From Theocolax elegans (Eukaryota; Arthropoda; Insecta; Hymenoptera; Cerocephalidae), in the NCBI GenBank assembly GCA_026168455.1, contig CM047431.1:59416910-59480909 (forward strand): a stretch of 64,000 nt of DNA. The letters are read 5' to 3'. This document shows positions 40,122-51,080 of this stretch, piece after piece. Every line of letters starts with the position of its first letter. Position 1 is the stretch's first letter. The notes under the pieces are model-generated. The model was not told the DNA's origin, did no database searches, and saw only the letters and a list, made by a program, of their open reading frames with translations. The position numbers were made by a program, and so were the translations under genes.

Positions 40122-40224
40122 CAAAAAAAAAATGTCAGTTAATGCAATAAAATATTTGTAGGCTGAAAAAAATATTTGTTAATTCAAAACAAATATTTTA
40201 TTCAATACACTAACATTTTTTTGT
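40122..40224. mobile_element. Small hairpin MITE, CACT(A)n family (copy 1)
   Basis: The left arm (A-rich, then ATGTCAGTTAATGCAATAAA, then ATATTTGT at 40152-40159) pairs with the right arm at 40189-40224 (ACAAATATTTTATTCAATAC, then ACTAACATTTTTTTGT). Together they form a hairpin of about 103 bp. The ends resemble those of the element at 13548. It lies about 60 bp upstream of the candidate ratchet site, and its second copy (44970-45069) has accumulated several small indels. Confidence 0.65.
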
Positions 40225-40280
40225 AGTGTACATACCAATATAAATATATAGATATGTAAACAAATTAATTTCATATTGCG

Positions 40281-40308
40281 ATTTTTCTTTCTGTTTCAGG
40301 TGAGTAAG
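40281..40308 (+). promoter_or_regulatory. Candidate recursive splice (ratchet) site, copy 1
   Basis: A pyrimidine-rich tract (ATTTTTCTTTCTGTTTCAG, 40281-40299) is joined without any exon to GTGAGTAAG (40300-40308). A consensus 3' splice site abutting a consensus 5' splice site is the defining signature of zero-length-exon ratchet points. These were described in long introns of Drosophila and other animals and let a long intron be removed in steps. The strand agrees with the candidate exon 1 at 2614. This is the only AG|GT junction I found in the window where both halves match consensus well. Function is inferred. Confidence 0.5.
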
Positions 40309-40739
40309 AATTTAACCATCAAAAAGTTACCCTCATCTCCGATCGTAAGTGCGTAAATAAACAAAATTTTATCACGTTCTATACCTACAACAGCTTACTC
40401 ATACATATACATTTCAAATTTAGTAACAGATAGATTAAATAACTAATTTTATTTATCTACTACATAATTATGAAAATTTTATATCTCGACTACTTATATC
40501 AATTATACTCACTTACAAACACATTCGCGAAGAAATATGTTCTCTCGGAAATATTATATAAGTAGCAAAGAGTCGAGTCAATCGACACGTATATATATAT
40601 ATATGTGTGTGAACATTTAAATCCGAAGCTAAACATTAATGTGCACACAACGTTTTCGTCCAAAAAGAAAAGTGATCGACATATAAATTCACCACGCACA
40701 CACAAACACACACATACGTATACCCCAGAGGGTTTCATT

Positions 40740-41100
40740 CAGACGCATCCATAAGACTCGTCATTGCGAAATCGAAAGGTAATTAATGCCGCGTGAGCGA
40801 GCGAACGCGCGAATATTCGCAAACCGCCTCGGGATTTTAGCGAAATTAATGTTGAAACGAAAAAGGAGGCTCTCGCCCGTGCGTGAGAAAAGTGGTATAG
40901 AGAAGGAAAATGGAAAAAAAGGACGCCCGCGATCTTGCGCAATGGTGAAGACCGAGAGAAAGAGAGAGAGAGAGAAAGGATTTTTTCGTCATTTTCTCTT
41001 TTTGTTAAACAAATGCGCGCCGCCGTGTATGTATCTTAATAATATCTTGCACCCGCCTCCTTGATTTATGAACCTCGAGAATTCACATGACGCCTTTTCC
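40740..41100. other. CpG-rich pocket (copy 1)
   Basis: GC-rich sequence containing a short GA tract (40963-40976). A 92-codon + strand frame (40786-41064) rich in Arg and Lys is preserved in both copies of the duplication. The duplication is too recent for that to indicate selection, and no domain is recognised. Confidence 0.35.
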
Positions 41101-41699
41101 TTAGTGTCAGACACGTACGTGTCGGTATATGTGTATGTGTGTAATATGGCCATATGTGTACAAGTCCGTGTAACGTTGTTCTCGTTGCGCAGACCAAAGG
41201 AAAAGAAAAAATTGTCTTATGTCTATGGGATTGCATTTGTTTGACACGAGATCGCTCGATTTTCCCTGCACGCGTGAAATTTGTGTTGAGAATCAGTGTA
41301 CTCTCGTATATATATATGTGTGCAGTGTGTGGTACTATTTTTTTTTTCTTCTCTTATCCTGATTGTGTAAGCGTCGTAGTACGTATTTCGGATGGACTGT
41401 AAAATTTGTTTAGTTTTATGGAATTTGATATAAAACAATTGCATTTTAGATGTTAATTATTATAAATGTTAACTCTCGTTGTTATATGAACTTGTGAAAC
41501 CATAATATTTGTATATTAGATGCTCCATTTCACCATTATAATAAATGCGATATACACTTTGTACAAATAGGTTATATATGTTAGGATCAAAATTCTATTC
41601 TCAGATCGACGCGATTTTATTTGAAACATTCGCGTGTTAATGTATATCGAAAAATACCGCAATTTTCATAGCATAATTCGAAAATTTTATATTTATTAC

Positions 41700-41912
41700 T
41701 TACTAGGAGAGTGTCACACCTGCGAGAAACAGATCTTTACCAAACTCTAGAATGTGTTTACTACTATAAACATATGAAGAAATAAATTTAAAAAATAAGC
41801 TCAAATATCTGAATTTGGTGAAAAGTTATGGAAGAAATAACAATTTGGCGATATTTTGGCCTAAAAAAATCACTAAATTTTAATGCTAAACTTTCGTTAA
41901 AATTTCGTCTAT
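41700..41912. mobile_element. Left half of ACTAGGAG-family palindromic element, truncated by the duplication
   Basis: Begins TTACTAGGAGAGTG and runs through the left arm into the loop, stopping at the duplication junction. The corresponding full element survives at 46544-47007 after copy 2. The missing right arm shows that the duplication endpoint fell in the loop. Confidence 0.8.
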
Positions 41913-44900
41913 TTTTTATTTCTACACATCTTTGAATTCTTAAAACGATATTTTATTATTGTTCGAATATGAACACGCCAACGTTACTCTGATATTTGTT
42001 TTACGCACGATACACGTACCTTTAACGTGACAAACGCATACCATTTGAATTAATAAAATTTAGCGGTATATCTTAAACTATATTGATCCATACGGAACTA
42101 TCGGTTAAATAAATAATACATCAAACCCTAATTCGCGATGTTCGTCGAAGCTCACGTATCGTAGGCGTATCCCCGCAAAATTTAGAGAGTCGTAAACGAT
42201 AAGTTTTCGTAGTAGAGCTTCGGTAGGCTACCGCGTTCAATCGATAAAAAGCCATGGCGACACGTACAGCTTGTGTGACTCAGAACGTGTTGGAGGGGTT
42301 GGCTTGAAACCCACCGCCGTCGATATATCCCGGACGCTCTATCTCTCTTTCTCTCTTAACGTACATATATGTACATCGAGGTTTAGGCTTTAGCAAAGGC
42401 AAAGAAGAGGCGCGCGCGCGCGATATTCTTCTGGAGATAAAGACCGGCGAGTCGAAGGATTCGCCGACGCGTGGGAATGGATTTGTGAGTTTGGCGATGA
42501 AGGAAGTGGACGAGGGTTATGGACATCGGATGGTGACGAGGTAACTCAACCGATGATTACCTAGAAGATTTGACGTGACGAGGAAATGCTTTGTCGATTT
42601 AACGATTTCATCTGTCTGTGCCTGCGTGTGTGTCAGATGCTTTTTTTCTTGAGAACTTCGGGATCGTTCGAACGATCGGCGTTAATAATAATAACGACGA
42701 TACCAACTGGCATATGTGGTCGAAACATTTATTGCATTTATAATTTTGTCATACATTTTCTTTATTTTTGTATTTAAAGTTATCTTAATAATATTTATAT
42801 TTCCACATTAATATTTTTAATTTAATTTACTTAGTCTGCAGAATTAGATTATTTATGCTCATCCAGTTTGGTGTTGAGGCTACGAATTGTAGCACACCAT
42901 TGACTGATGATTAAGAATATTTATATATTCTGGCTCGTACAGACCGTTAAAATTATAACGTTAATAGTAATAATTTATCGAGATATTTGAGTACACGGAA
43001 GCTCTGTAAGATACATTTATTGGGTGAGTGAGCCAGTATCTAAACAATTGTTTAATAAATCGTTAAATATAGGCATATTTATTTAATAGGGCTGATATAT
43101 CCGAACTTTATGATTTACTGGTAATGCATTAAAATACACGCATTTTTATAGATTTACAGAAAAATATATAAAACAGGCAGATGATGAGAATTTTTTAAAT
43201 GTTCGTGTTCATTCACCAGCTCCTTTATTCATTTATTACATTTTTAGGCTATTCTTTTATCTTTTATATAATTTTCAAATGGATAATAACGCGCAACAAT
43301 TTAAAATTCTCCTTATTCGTCCATTCACTGAGCAATCCACCCTATATTTGGAGACCAAAGCTTCCACACTCAAGAAATAATGTAAACCGCCTTAATGTAT
43401 AGATAACCTAAACACCACGCATATTTTTTACGCCTTTAATTATTCTACTGTTGTATCGTTGTAGGTAAAAAAAAATTCTCGTGGAATAAAGCACTTATTC
43501 ACCTTACGCTGCACGTGCGTCGAAAATGTACATCATATACCGAGTCCTTTTTTTTTTCTTTACTGTCTTTTATTTCGCTTCTGGATCTTATACCGATATT
43601 GCTCCATCAAAGTTTAAGTGCGTTTCATCAAACTTTCCCACCGGTCCAAGTGAAGCAAATATTTCTTTCCGGCTCACACTTGCGTGTACATATACAGAAA
43701 ATGTATAGGATGTTGTAATTTTCGTGTCCTTTTCCGTATAAAAATATATTCATCACCTTTTTAATTATGTATATGGCATTTCTCTGTTGCACCCTTTTTT
43801 TGTTCAAAATGAACTGTTTATTTTAGTCCCGTGTTACTTAATTCAATTGTTCGCGTCTCGTAATGTATCCGTCGTAGGTGCGCATCACGTTAATTGTGTA
43901 ATATATTTCTCGTTTACACTTTCGATACGCGCGGTATATGCACACCTCGTATAACTAAAGTAATGCAGGTATTATGGTAATCGAGTGCATCTATCTATCT
44001 ATATATATATATATATATAGTAATTTAGGTAGTCTATCATTATTATTGGCACTGGGTATACAGTAATTTCGTAACTGTCAAATTTGTGATTAATGGCGAA
44101 TTTTCGTGATCGGCAGCGGGTAACACGATTGCGACAATCGCAAAATATTATTAAATATACTATAATTAAACCATTTTTTTAAAATACTGTAGTTAAAAAT
44201 TTTAAAAAGTTATATAATTAAAATTAAGCTATTTAAGTTAAAAACTGCACGTGTGCTGATCTATCGTTATATATATTTTTTAAATTACGTTAATAATTGT
44301 ATAATTATCCATATTTATTTTCAAATGATTAACATTACCAAAAGTAAAACTTTCAAACATTTTAAAATTAATTTTAATGTTTGTCCGACTCGATGTATAA
44401 TTATAAATTGTAATTTTTTATCAGGATAAACGAATAATACATCACTATACGTTTAAGTATGTATATGTATATATACGTACATATCGTCTGATCGATCGAA
44501 TCCTCAATAACAATTTTCGTATCTGAAACATTATATGGCGGTCGATGAAAAGAAATGTCCCGTTTTCGATTATTATGCTCGTCCGGTAAACTTGTATAAG
44601 ATAGGGACGAGAGATGTTCGCCTCAAGGGGAATCCTCATTTTTTAAAGAAAGTCAAAAAAGGAGGCCGCATTCTTAAGCCACAGAAAATGTGGAAACAGC
44701 ATTCAGTTATTTCGCGTTATACAAAAATATATAAACACACCGCGATCTCGTAGCTGTTGCACCACGATTTTAGAACGGTAGATTAAAAATATTTTATTGT
44801 CTTTTCGAACGTCATATGCAATTTATATCACGATGCTGCATACGACTCTTTAGTTTAATATTGAAATATTAGATTTGTTTTTAAATATATAAATTTTTCT

Positions 44901-44969
44901 TTTATTATTATTTTTCACCACACGAATTTTCGCGCACTAATTTGTTCGATTGAACTTAATGTATATATA

Positions 44970-45069
44970 ACAAAAAAAATGTCAGTGAATGCAATAAAAT
45001 ATTGTAGGCTGAAAAAAATATTTGTTAATTCAAAACAAATATTTTATTCAATACACTAACATTTTTTGT
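44970..45069. mobile_element. Small hairpin MITE, CACT(A)n family (copy 2)
   Basis: Duplicate of the hairpin at 40122-40224 with shorter A and T runs and a deleted T in the left stem (ATATTGTAGG in place of ATATTTGTAGG). It carries more differences than most of the duplicated unit. Confidence 0.65.
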
Positions 45070-45125
45070 AGTGTACATACCAATATAAATATATAGATAT
45101 GTAAACAAATTAATTTCATATTGCG

Positions 45126-45153
45126 ATTTTTCTTTCTGTTTCAGGTGAGTAAG
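45126..45153 (+). promoter_or_regulatory. Candidate recursive splice (ratchet) site, copy 2
   Basis: Exact duplicate of the copy 1 site, with CAG at 45142-45144 and GTGAGTAAG at 45145-45153. Differences begin only some 25 bases downstream, where copy 2 lacks four bases and has two substitutions near 45180-45190. If the signal functions, the intron has two equivalent ratchet points 4.85 kb apart. Confidence 0.5.
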
Positions 45154-46543
45154 AATTTAACCATCAAAAAGTTACCCTCTCCGACCGTAAGTGTGTAAAT
45201 AAACAAAATTTTATCACGTTCTATACCTACAACAGCTTACTCATACATATACATTTCAAATTTAGTAACAGATAGATTAAATAACTAATTTTATTTATCT
45301 ACTACATAATTATGAAAATTTTATATCTCGACTACTTATATCAATTATACTCACTTACAAACACACTCGCGAAGAAATATGTTCTCTCGGAAATATTATA
45401 TAAAGTAGCAAAGAGTCGAGTCAATCGACACGTATATATATATATGTGTGTGAACATTTAAATCCGAAGCTAAACATTAATGTGCACACAACGTTTTCGT
45501 CCAAAAAGAAAAGTGATCGACATATAAATTCACCACGCACACACACACACACACACATACGTATACCCCAGAGGGTTTCATTCAGACGCATCCATAAGAC
45601 TCGTCATTGCGAAATCGAAAGGTAATTAATGCCGCGTGAGCGAGCGAACGCGCGAATATTCGCAAACCGCCTCGGGATTTTAGCGAAATTAATGTTGAAA
45701 CGAAAAAGGAGGCTCTCGCCCGTGCGTGAGAAAAGTGGTATAGAGAAGGAAAATGGAAAAAAAGGACGCCCGCGATCTTGCGCAATGGTGAAGACCGAGA
45801 GAAAGAGAGAGAGAGAGAAAGGATTTTTTCGTCATTTTCTCTTTTTGTTAAACAAATGCGCGCCGCCGTGTATGTATCTTAATAATATCTTGCACCCGCC
45901 TCCTTGATTTATGAACCTCGAGAATTCACATGACGCCTTTTTCCTTAGTGTCAGACACGTACGTGTCGGTATATGTGTATGTGTGTAATATGGCCATATG
46001 TGTACAAGTCCGTGTAACGTTGTTCTCGTTGCGCAGACCAAAGGAAAAGAAAAAATTGTCTTATGTCTATGGGATTGCATTTGTTTGACACGAGATCGCT
46101 CGATTTTCCCTGCACGCGTGAAATTTGTGTTGAGAATCAGTGTACTCTCGTATATATATATGTGTGCAGTGTGTGGTACTATTTTTTTTTTCTTCTCTTA
46201 TCCTGATTGTGTAAGCGTCGTAGTACGTATTTCGGATGGACTGTAAAATTTGTTTAGTTTTATGGAATTTGATATAAAACAATTGCATTTTAGATGTTAA
46301 TTATTATAAATGTTAACTCTCGTTGTTATATGAACTTGTGAAACCATAATATTTGTATATTAGATGCTCCATTTCACCATTATAATAAATGCGATATACA
46401 CTTTGTACAAATAGGTTATATATGTTAGGATCAAAATTCTATTCTCAGATCGACGCGATTTTATTTGAAACATTCGCGTGTTAATGTATATCGAAAAATA
46501 CCGCAATTTTCATAGCATAATTCGAAAATTTTATATTTATTAC

Positions 46544-47007
46544 TTACTAGGAGAGTGTCACACCTGCGAGAAACAGATCTTTACCAAACTCTAGAATGTG
46601 TTTACTACTATAAACATATGAAGAAATAAATTTAAAAAATAAGCTCAAATATCTGAATTTGGTGAAAAGTTATGGAAGAAATAACAATTTGGCGATATTT
46701 TGGCCTAAAAAATCACTAAATTTTAATGCTAAACTTTCGTTAAAATTTCGTCTATTTTTTATTTCTTCCATAACTTTTCACCAAATTCAGATAATTTGAG
46801 TTTATTTTTTGTTCAAAATGTATCTATTTTGATCACATCTTTCTTTTGATCTTGGGTTCAAATGTACATCTTTACTTGCTTCCGAGTTGGAAGCGGACAA
46901 AGTCAATACTATTTTAAAACTCCTGGTTTCTTCATATTTTTGTAGTAGAAAACATATCCTAAACGTAAAGATTCGTTTACGCAGGGTTGGTTCTCTCCTT
47001 GTTAGTA
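46544..47007. mobile_element. Long inverted-repeat element, ACTAGGAG family, intact
   Basis: The left arm begins TTACTAGGAGAGTG and contains AACTCTAGAATGTGTTTACT. The reverse complement of the right arm begins near ACTAACAAGGAGAGAACC and contains TAGGATATGTTTTCTACTAC. The inner arms pair strongly: CTGAATTTGGTGAAAAGTTA near 46652 is inverted near 46771. The ends match those of the element at 17166, while the central parts differ, so the two represent subfamilies. No coding frame. Confidence 0.75.
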
Positions 47008-47010
47008 TAC

Positions 47011-47406
47011 TTAAAGGGCTGGCTTACTCGGTGGATTACCGACCGAGCCAAAAAAGGTAATTATTACATTTATTTAAAAAATACGCAATTGTATGCAAAA
47101 CCCGAATACAGAATTGCACTAGATAATTAAATAATAAGTCATTCTAGAAAGTTCCAGGTCAATACAACAAAGACACCATAACAAATTTCTGCACCGAAAA
47201 ATCACGACATATCATACATTTTCGACGCAGAAATTTGTTAGGGTGTCTTTGTTGTATTGACTTGAAACTTTGTAGAATGACTTATTATTTAATTATCTTA
47301 TGCTTCTGTATTCGGATTTTGCAAAAAATAGTGTATTTTTTAAAATAAATAGAATAATTATCTTTTTTGCTCAGTCGGTAACCTACCGGGTATGCCACCT
47401 CCTTAA
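47011..47406. mobile_element. TTAA-bounded palindromic element, member 2
   Basis: The left end reads TTAAAGGGCTGGCTTACTCG and the reverse complement of the right end TTAAGGAGGTGGCATACCCG. Pairing continues to ACCGACCGAGC and ACCGACTGAGC (arms of about 38 bp). Inner segments also pair, notably AATTTCTGCACCGAAAAATC near 47185 with the inverse of CGACGCAGAAATTTGTTAGG near 47223. TTAA lies at both edges (47011-47014, 47403-47406). It abuts the preceding element with only a few bases between. Confidence 0.8.
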
Positions 47407-48550
47407 GTGTATAATGCCTCGTATTCATAAGTAATTTTCACTGATCCTTCGAGCACATTAGGCTAATCGAACGATAATTTTATAATTCTCAAATAACGAA
47501 ACGTTCGTATTACACGCCGCGTGTAACTTTTAGCCGAATATACAAATAACTAATACTCATACCCACACATACCCACACACACACATATGTATATATATAT
47601 GTCCTATCGAGTAAATAATATAATGTACCATTTTATCGTTAAAATATGATTACGAAATGGAGAGTCCTCGGGTTTTTCCCACGTTTAACTAAATGTACCG
47701 ATCGAACGGGTTACCCGATTTTCGGTATACACGTTAAGCATTCCGTGTAACTTAATTGTAGAACGGTTTAATAATAGTCGAGTGTACAGTAATTTCCCGT
47801 TAATTTATAACATTTACGGGGACGTAAATATTTATGCAATTGAATAGCGCAAGTTCGAACGAATCGAACAATAGCCACCGTGTCATTTGGTGATACCACT
47901 ATGCGGACGCGTGTATAAAAAAAATATTTATAGGTATCGATCGTTAAAAGAATCTTGCGCGTTTATACCAAATTGGGTATACTGAACTATCGTAGTTATG
48001 GGTATATATATACTTTCTTAAAATTCACTTCATACAACAATGCGTACAACCTTATGGTTGTAAACTCGTAAATCACGTATATATAGATGTACGAAATTTA
48101 AATTTTAAATATATCTATAAATACATTTCTTTTTTACAATCAAAGTTTAAAAAATTATATACGTTATACACACGTTCGCATAGGTTACCCGCAAGGACTA
48201 GAAAAAAAGGGGGATTCATTGATATGTACGTAATAGGTTTAACAGAGTGTATTCAGTGTGTATATATATCGGTTTGGTCATAAATTATTGGTGTGCACAC
48301 ACATACACACACACACACACAGAGGCACACACGTACACCCCGTAATCACAAACGCAATTATATTCGCGAAGAGACTGTCGGAGTTATGAAATATATTTTC
48401 TTTCCCTTTTCTTTTTTTACGATAATTTCTAAACGTTGAGATCTATTAATCCATTACCGCGATTATTCGTCGTTTACACATTTAAGATAGACACGCGTTT
48501 GTATTATATATACGTATATATATGCGGGAAATAATAGTAATCTGGTGTGC
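47407..48550. other. Mixed non-coding stretch
   Basis: Contains CA tracts near 47571-47583 and 48296-48320 and TA tracts. No gene is supported. Confidence 0.5.
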
Positions 48551-48840
48551 AATTAAACATTTTGACATTTTAACGTATACTTCGAAAGCAAATGGTACTT
48601 TAAACGCAAAATGCTCCTCGCGACTTCTATATCTTGCGCGTATGTGTATATATATATATGCTTAAAAACGAAAAAGGATGAGCTTGGAATGAAAAAAAGA
48701 AAAAAGAAAAGACGAATAATAATGGACGAGCATTTAATCTCGAACTGATCGACAATACGCCCACAACACACCGACGGGTAATTACCAAGACCTTCCCAAA
48801 TGCTTTCTTCTCTTTCACACACTGCACGCGCGCGCTCACC

Positions 48841-48871
<31 letters not shown>

Positions 48872-49080
48872 GCACACACATATAGATACCCACACTTGCA
48901 GTTTATAGAGAACGTTCGATTTCGTTCGAATCGTGTATATATATTATATCTTGTACATATCACGTCTTACGTGTATTTATACCTAAACTTGCATGTGTGT
49001 GTGTGTGTGGACTCAGGAAGGTACTATATATGTACGTATATCCGGAGTTTTTATGACCTTTTCCCATGACACAAGGTGCA
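48551..49080. other. CpG- and CA-rich pocket
   Basis: GC content rises at 48720-48880, with a CA repeat at 48850-48880 next to CGCGCGCTCACCCACCCACC. Frames over it on both strands are low complexity. No gene is recognised. Confidence 0.35.
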
Positions 49081-50340
49081 CGCGTGCAACTCTCCGTATC
49101 TTTTTCTCATTTTCTCTCTTACGTTATACCTATATACATGTATATACGTATACGATTATAAATTTATGAATATACTTATAAGCGTATGGAACACGTACCG
49201 CATTGCTTAGGCTGTGCATATTTGTACCGGGGAGTCTGATGTATAACATTCTACAGATCGCTACACTTTTCAATACATGCGATTTAAAAAGTTCGGTAAC
49301 CGCAACGTTTACGGCTTATATACGTGTAATAATAATAATAATAATATATTGACAATGATAATAATGTTTTATTCGAACAGCTGTCCAATGTAAGTGCACA
49401 GTAGTGAAGAAGAGTGATACATGAGATGCGCGTTGTTAACGACGCAGTATATATGTATAAATATATGTAAATAAATAAATATCAAAAATCAAGGTATATT
49501 ATATATATATATATGAAACTATTATATGAATATTAACAGGTTAATAATATATAAATGACGTATTCAAATTTGGATGTTCGTAGTTTTCAGATATAAATAT
49601 CGATTCAATATTATTTCTATATTGTTTAGGATTTATATACGGATTTTATCGAGTTTCTTGGATTCGTATATGTGCATATACGTATGCTATTGATGCGGGT
49701 GTACTGTAAGAACGATAACTCGAGAATACTTTGAATCGATGATCGATCTAAAATTTTGATAATTATGGGTATATACATGTACCGTTCACACATTTTTAAC
49801 TGTAATAAACTATATTTATAGGTTTATTGAAAATAAATGTTATTATAATATACTATATATATATACCGACAATATAATTCATAAATTGGCCGCGATCGCG
49901 AATAAACACATTTTTTTTAAATTCCAAAGTTTAACGAAACAATGTTACTAAAGAAAAATACATCCGAAAACGCATTCAAACTTTTAAGCGCAAGTCGAAG
50001 GAGCAACGGATATAACGAAAAGAGCGACGCGCTGTGTGAAATTATATAGAGTGCACACGTTTATATAAATATATATATATATATATATATAGGGAAATCG
50101 GGTGAAAGGGGAAAGGGCGTAGATATCGTATGGAAAATAAAGAATCTATCTGCAGCGTATGTAAACCTCAAGTTTATATATATACCTTCAATGTATATAT
50201 ACGCGATCGGTGAATACGTTACGCAATGTATAATATATATATGTCTGCAGCCTCTTTCTCCCTATTTGGATATTTTATGTTAATTGACTTTTACTCTCTT
50301 TTGTTTATTTCAATGCTCATGCAAATTCACGCGCCTCGGT
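49081..50340. other. AT-rich non-coding stretch
   Basis: Contains an AAT triplet tract (49329-49346) and a TA tract (50070-50092). No gene is supported. Confidence 0.5.
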
Positions 50341-51080
50341 GATCATTTTTATTTTTTATCCCAGTGATTATGCCGAGGAGGTTTCCGGTTTTTTCTTCTC
50401 GATCTGCGTATACCAACTCGGTCATTTATATTGAAAATTTTTATTTTTCACGTAGGTGCGATCTGCGTGGTCGAATCTCTATATACGTCGAGTTACAGTT
50501 GCCAATATCGTGGAATGTCCATTGCGTACGCGTACACCTTGTATATATTACTGCTGAACGTTGTTAAAAAAAAAGCGTATTATGTCATCCGATATACGTT
50601 TTCTTTTTTACATCGTTATTACAATACAATATATTGTATTATGTCGATGGTAAAAATTGGGCAAGGCGAGTGACTATTTAATCAAAGTTATATATATATA
50701 TATACATCGCCGGCACGCTCGAAATCAAAAGCGTTAAATATTCGATGTTAACAGGTCTTGTCAAATTATCCCGAGGAGGAGAGTATAGGTATTACAAGTG
50801 CCGAATAACGAGAAGGGGAAAATAAATGACAGCAACGACAAAGGATACAAACCGAGAAGCGTTAATTCTTTTTCACAGAGCGACTAACCGCACCCGCACA
50901 CCAAATTGATTTTCCAATCGATGCACCATGCGCGAATAATAAAGAAAGTCTCTGGAACTATCGCCTACAGGAGTTTCTGCGCGGCTGTACACGTTTTTTT
51001 TCCTCTGTTTTTTTTTAGTTCGAGCCTCGGTGGTTTCGTTGCAACTACTCCAACGGAATTGGAATCTCGAAGAGTTCGGA
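50341..51080. other. Mixed, moderately CpG-rich pocket
   Basis: Higher GC at 50360-50540 and 50860-51075. An acceptor-like TTTTTCACGTAG followed by GTGCGA at 50443-50460 has a poor donor half and is not called a ratchet site. No gene is supported. Confidence 0.35.

Larger units (their letters stand above)
37070..41912. repeat. 4.84-kb tandem duplication, copy 1
   Basis: The sequence starting TTTTTATTTCTACACATC at 37070 recurs at 41913 and the two copies align end to end with a constant offset of about 4843. Differences are few: single-base changes, microsatellite-length changes and 1-4 bp indels, for example near 37490, 38360, 40140-40165 and 40332. The unit contains a CpG-rich pocket at 37290-37745, a hairpin element (40122-40224), a candidate ratchet splice site (40299), a second CpG-rich pocket (40740-41100) and the left half of a palindromic element (41700-41912). 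No coding gene is recognised. Confidence 0.97.
41913..46755. repeat. 4.84-kb tandem duplication, copy 2
   Basis: Direct repeat of 37070-41912. The 11-base sequence TTTTTATTTCT occurs at the start of copy 1 (37070), at the copy junction (41913) and directly after copy 2 (46756). It was therefore an 11-bp microhomology at the two endpoints of the duplicated segment. The flanks beyond it differ (acac versus tcca), so this was not recombination between long repeats. Confidence 0.97.

Noticed and set aside
39688..41064. Open frames of 72 and 92 codons preserved in both copies of the 4.84-kb duplication
   Set aside because: The copies are nearly identical throughout, so conservation of the frames carries no information. 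The peptides are Lys/Arg-rich without domains.
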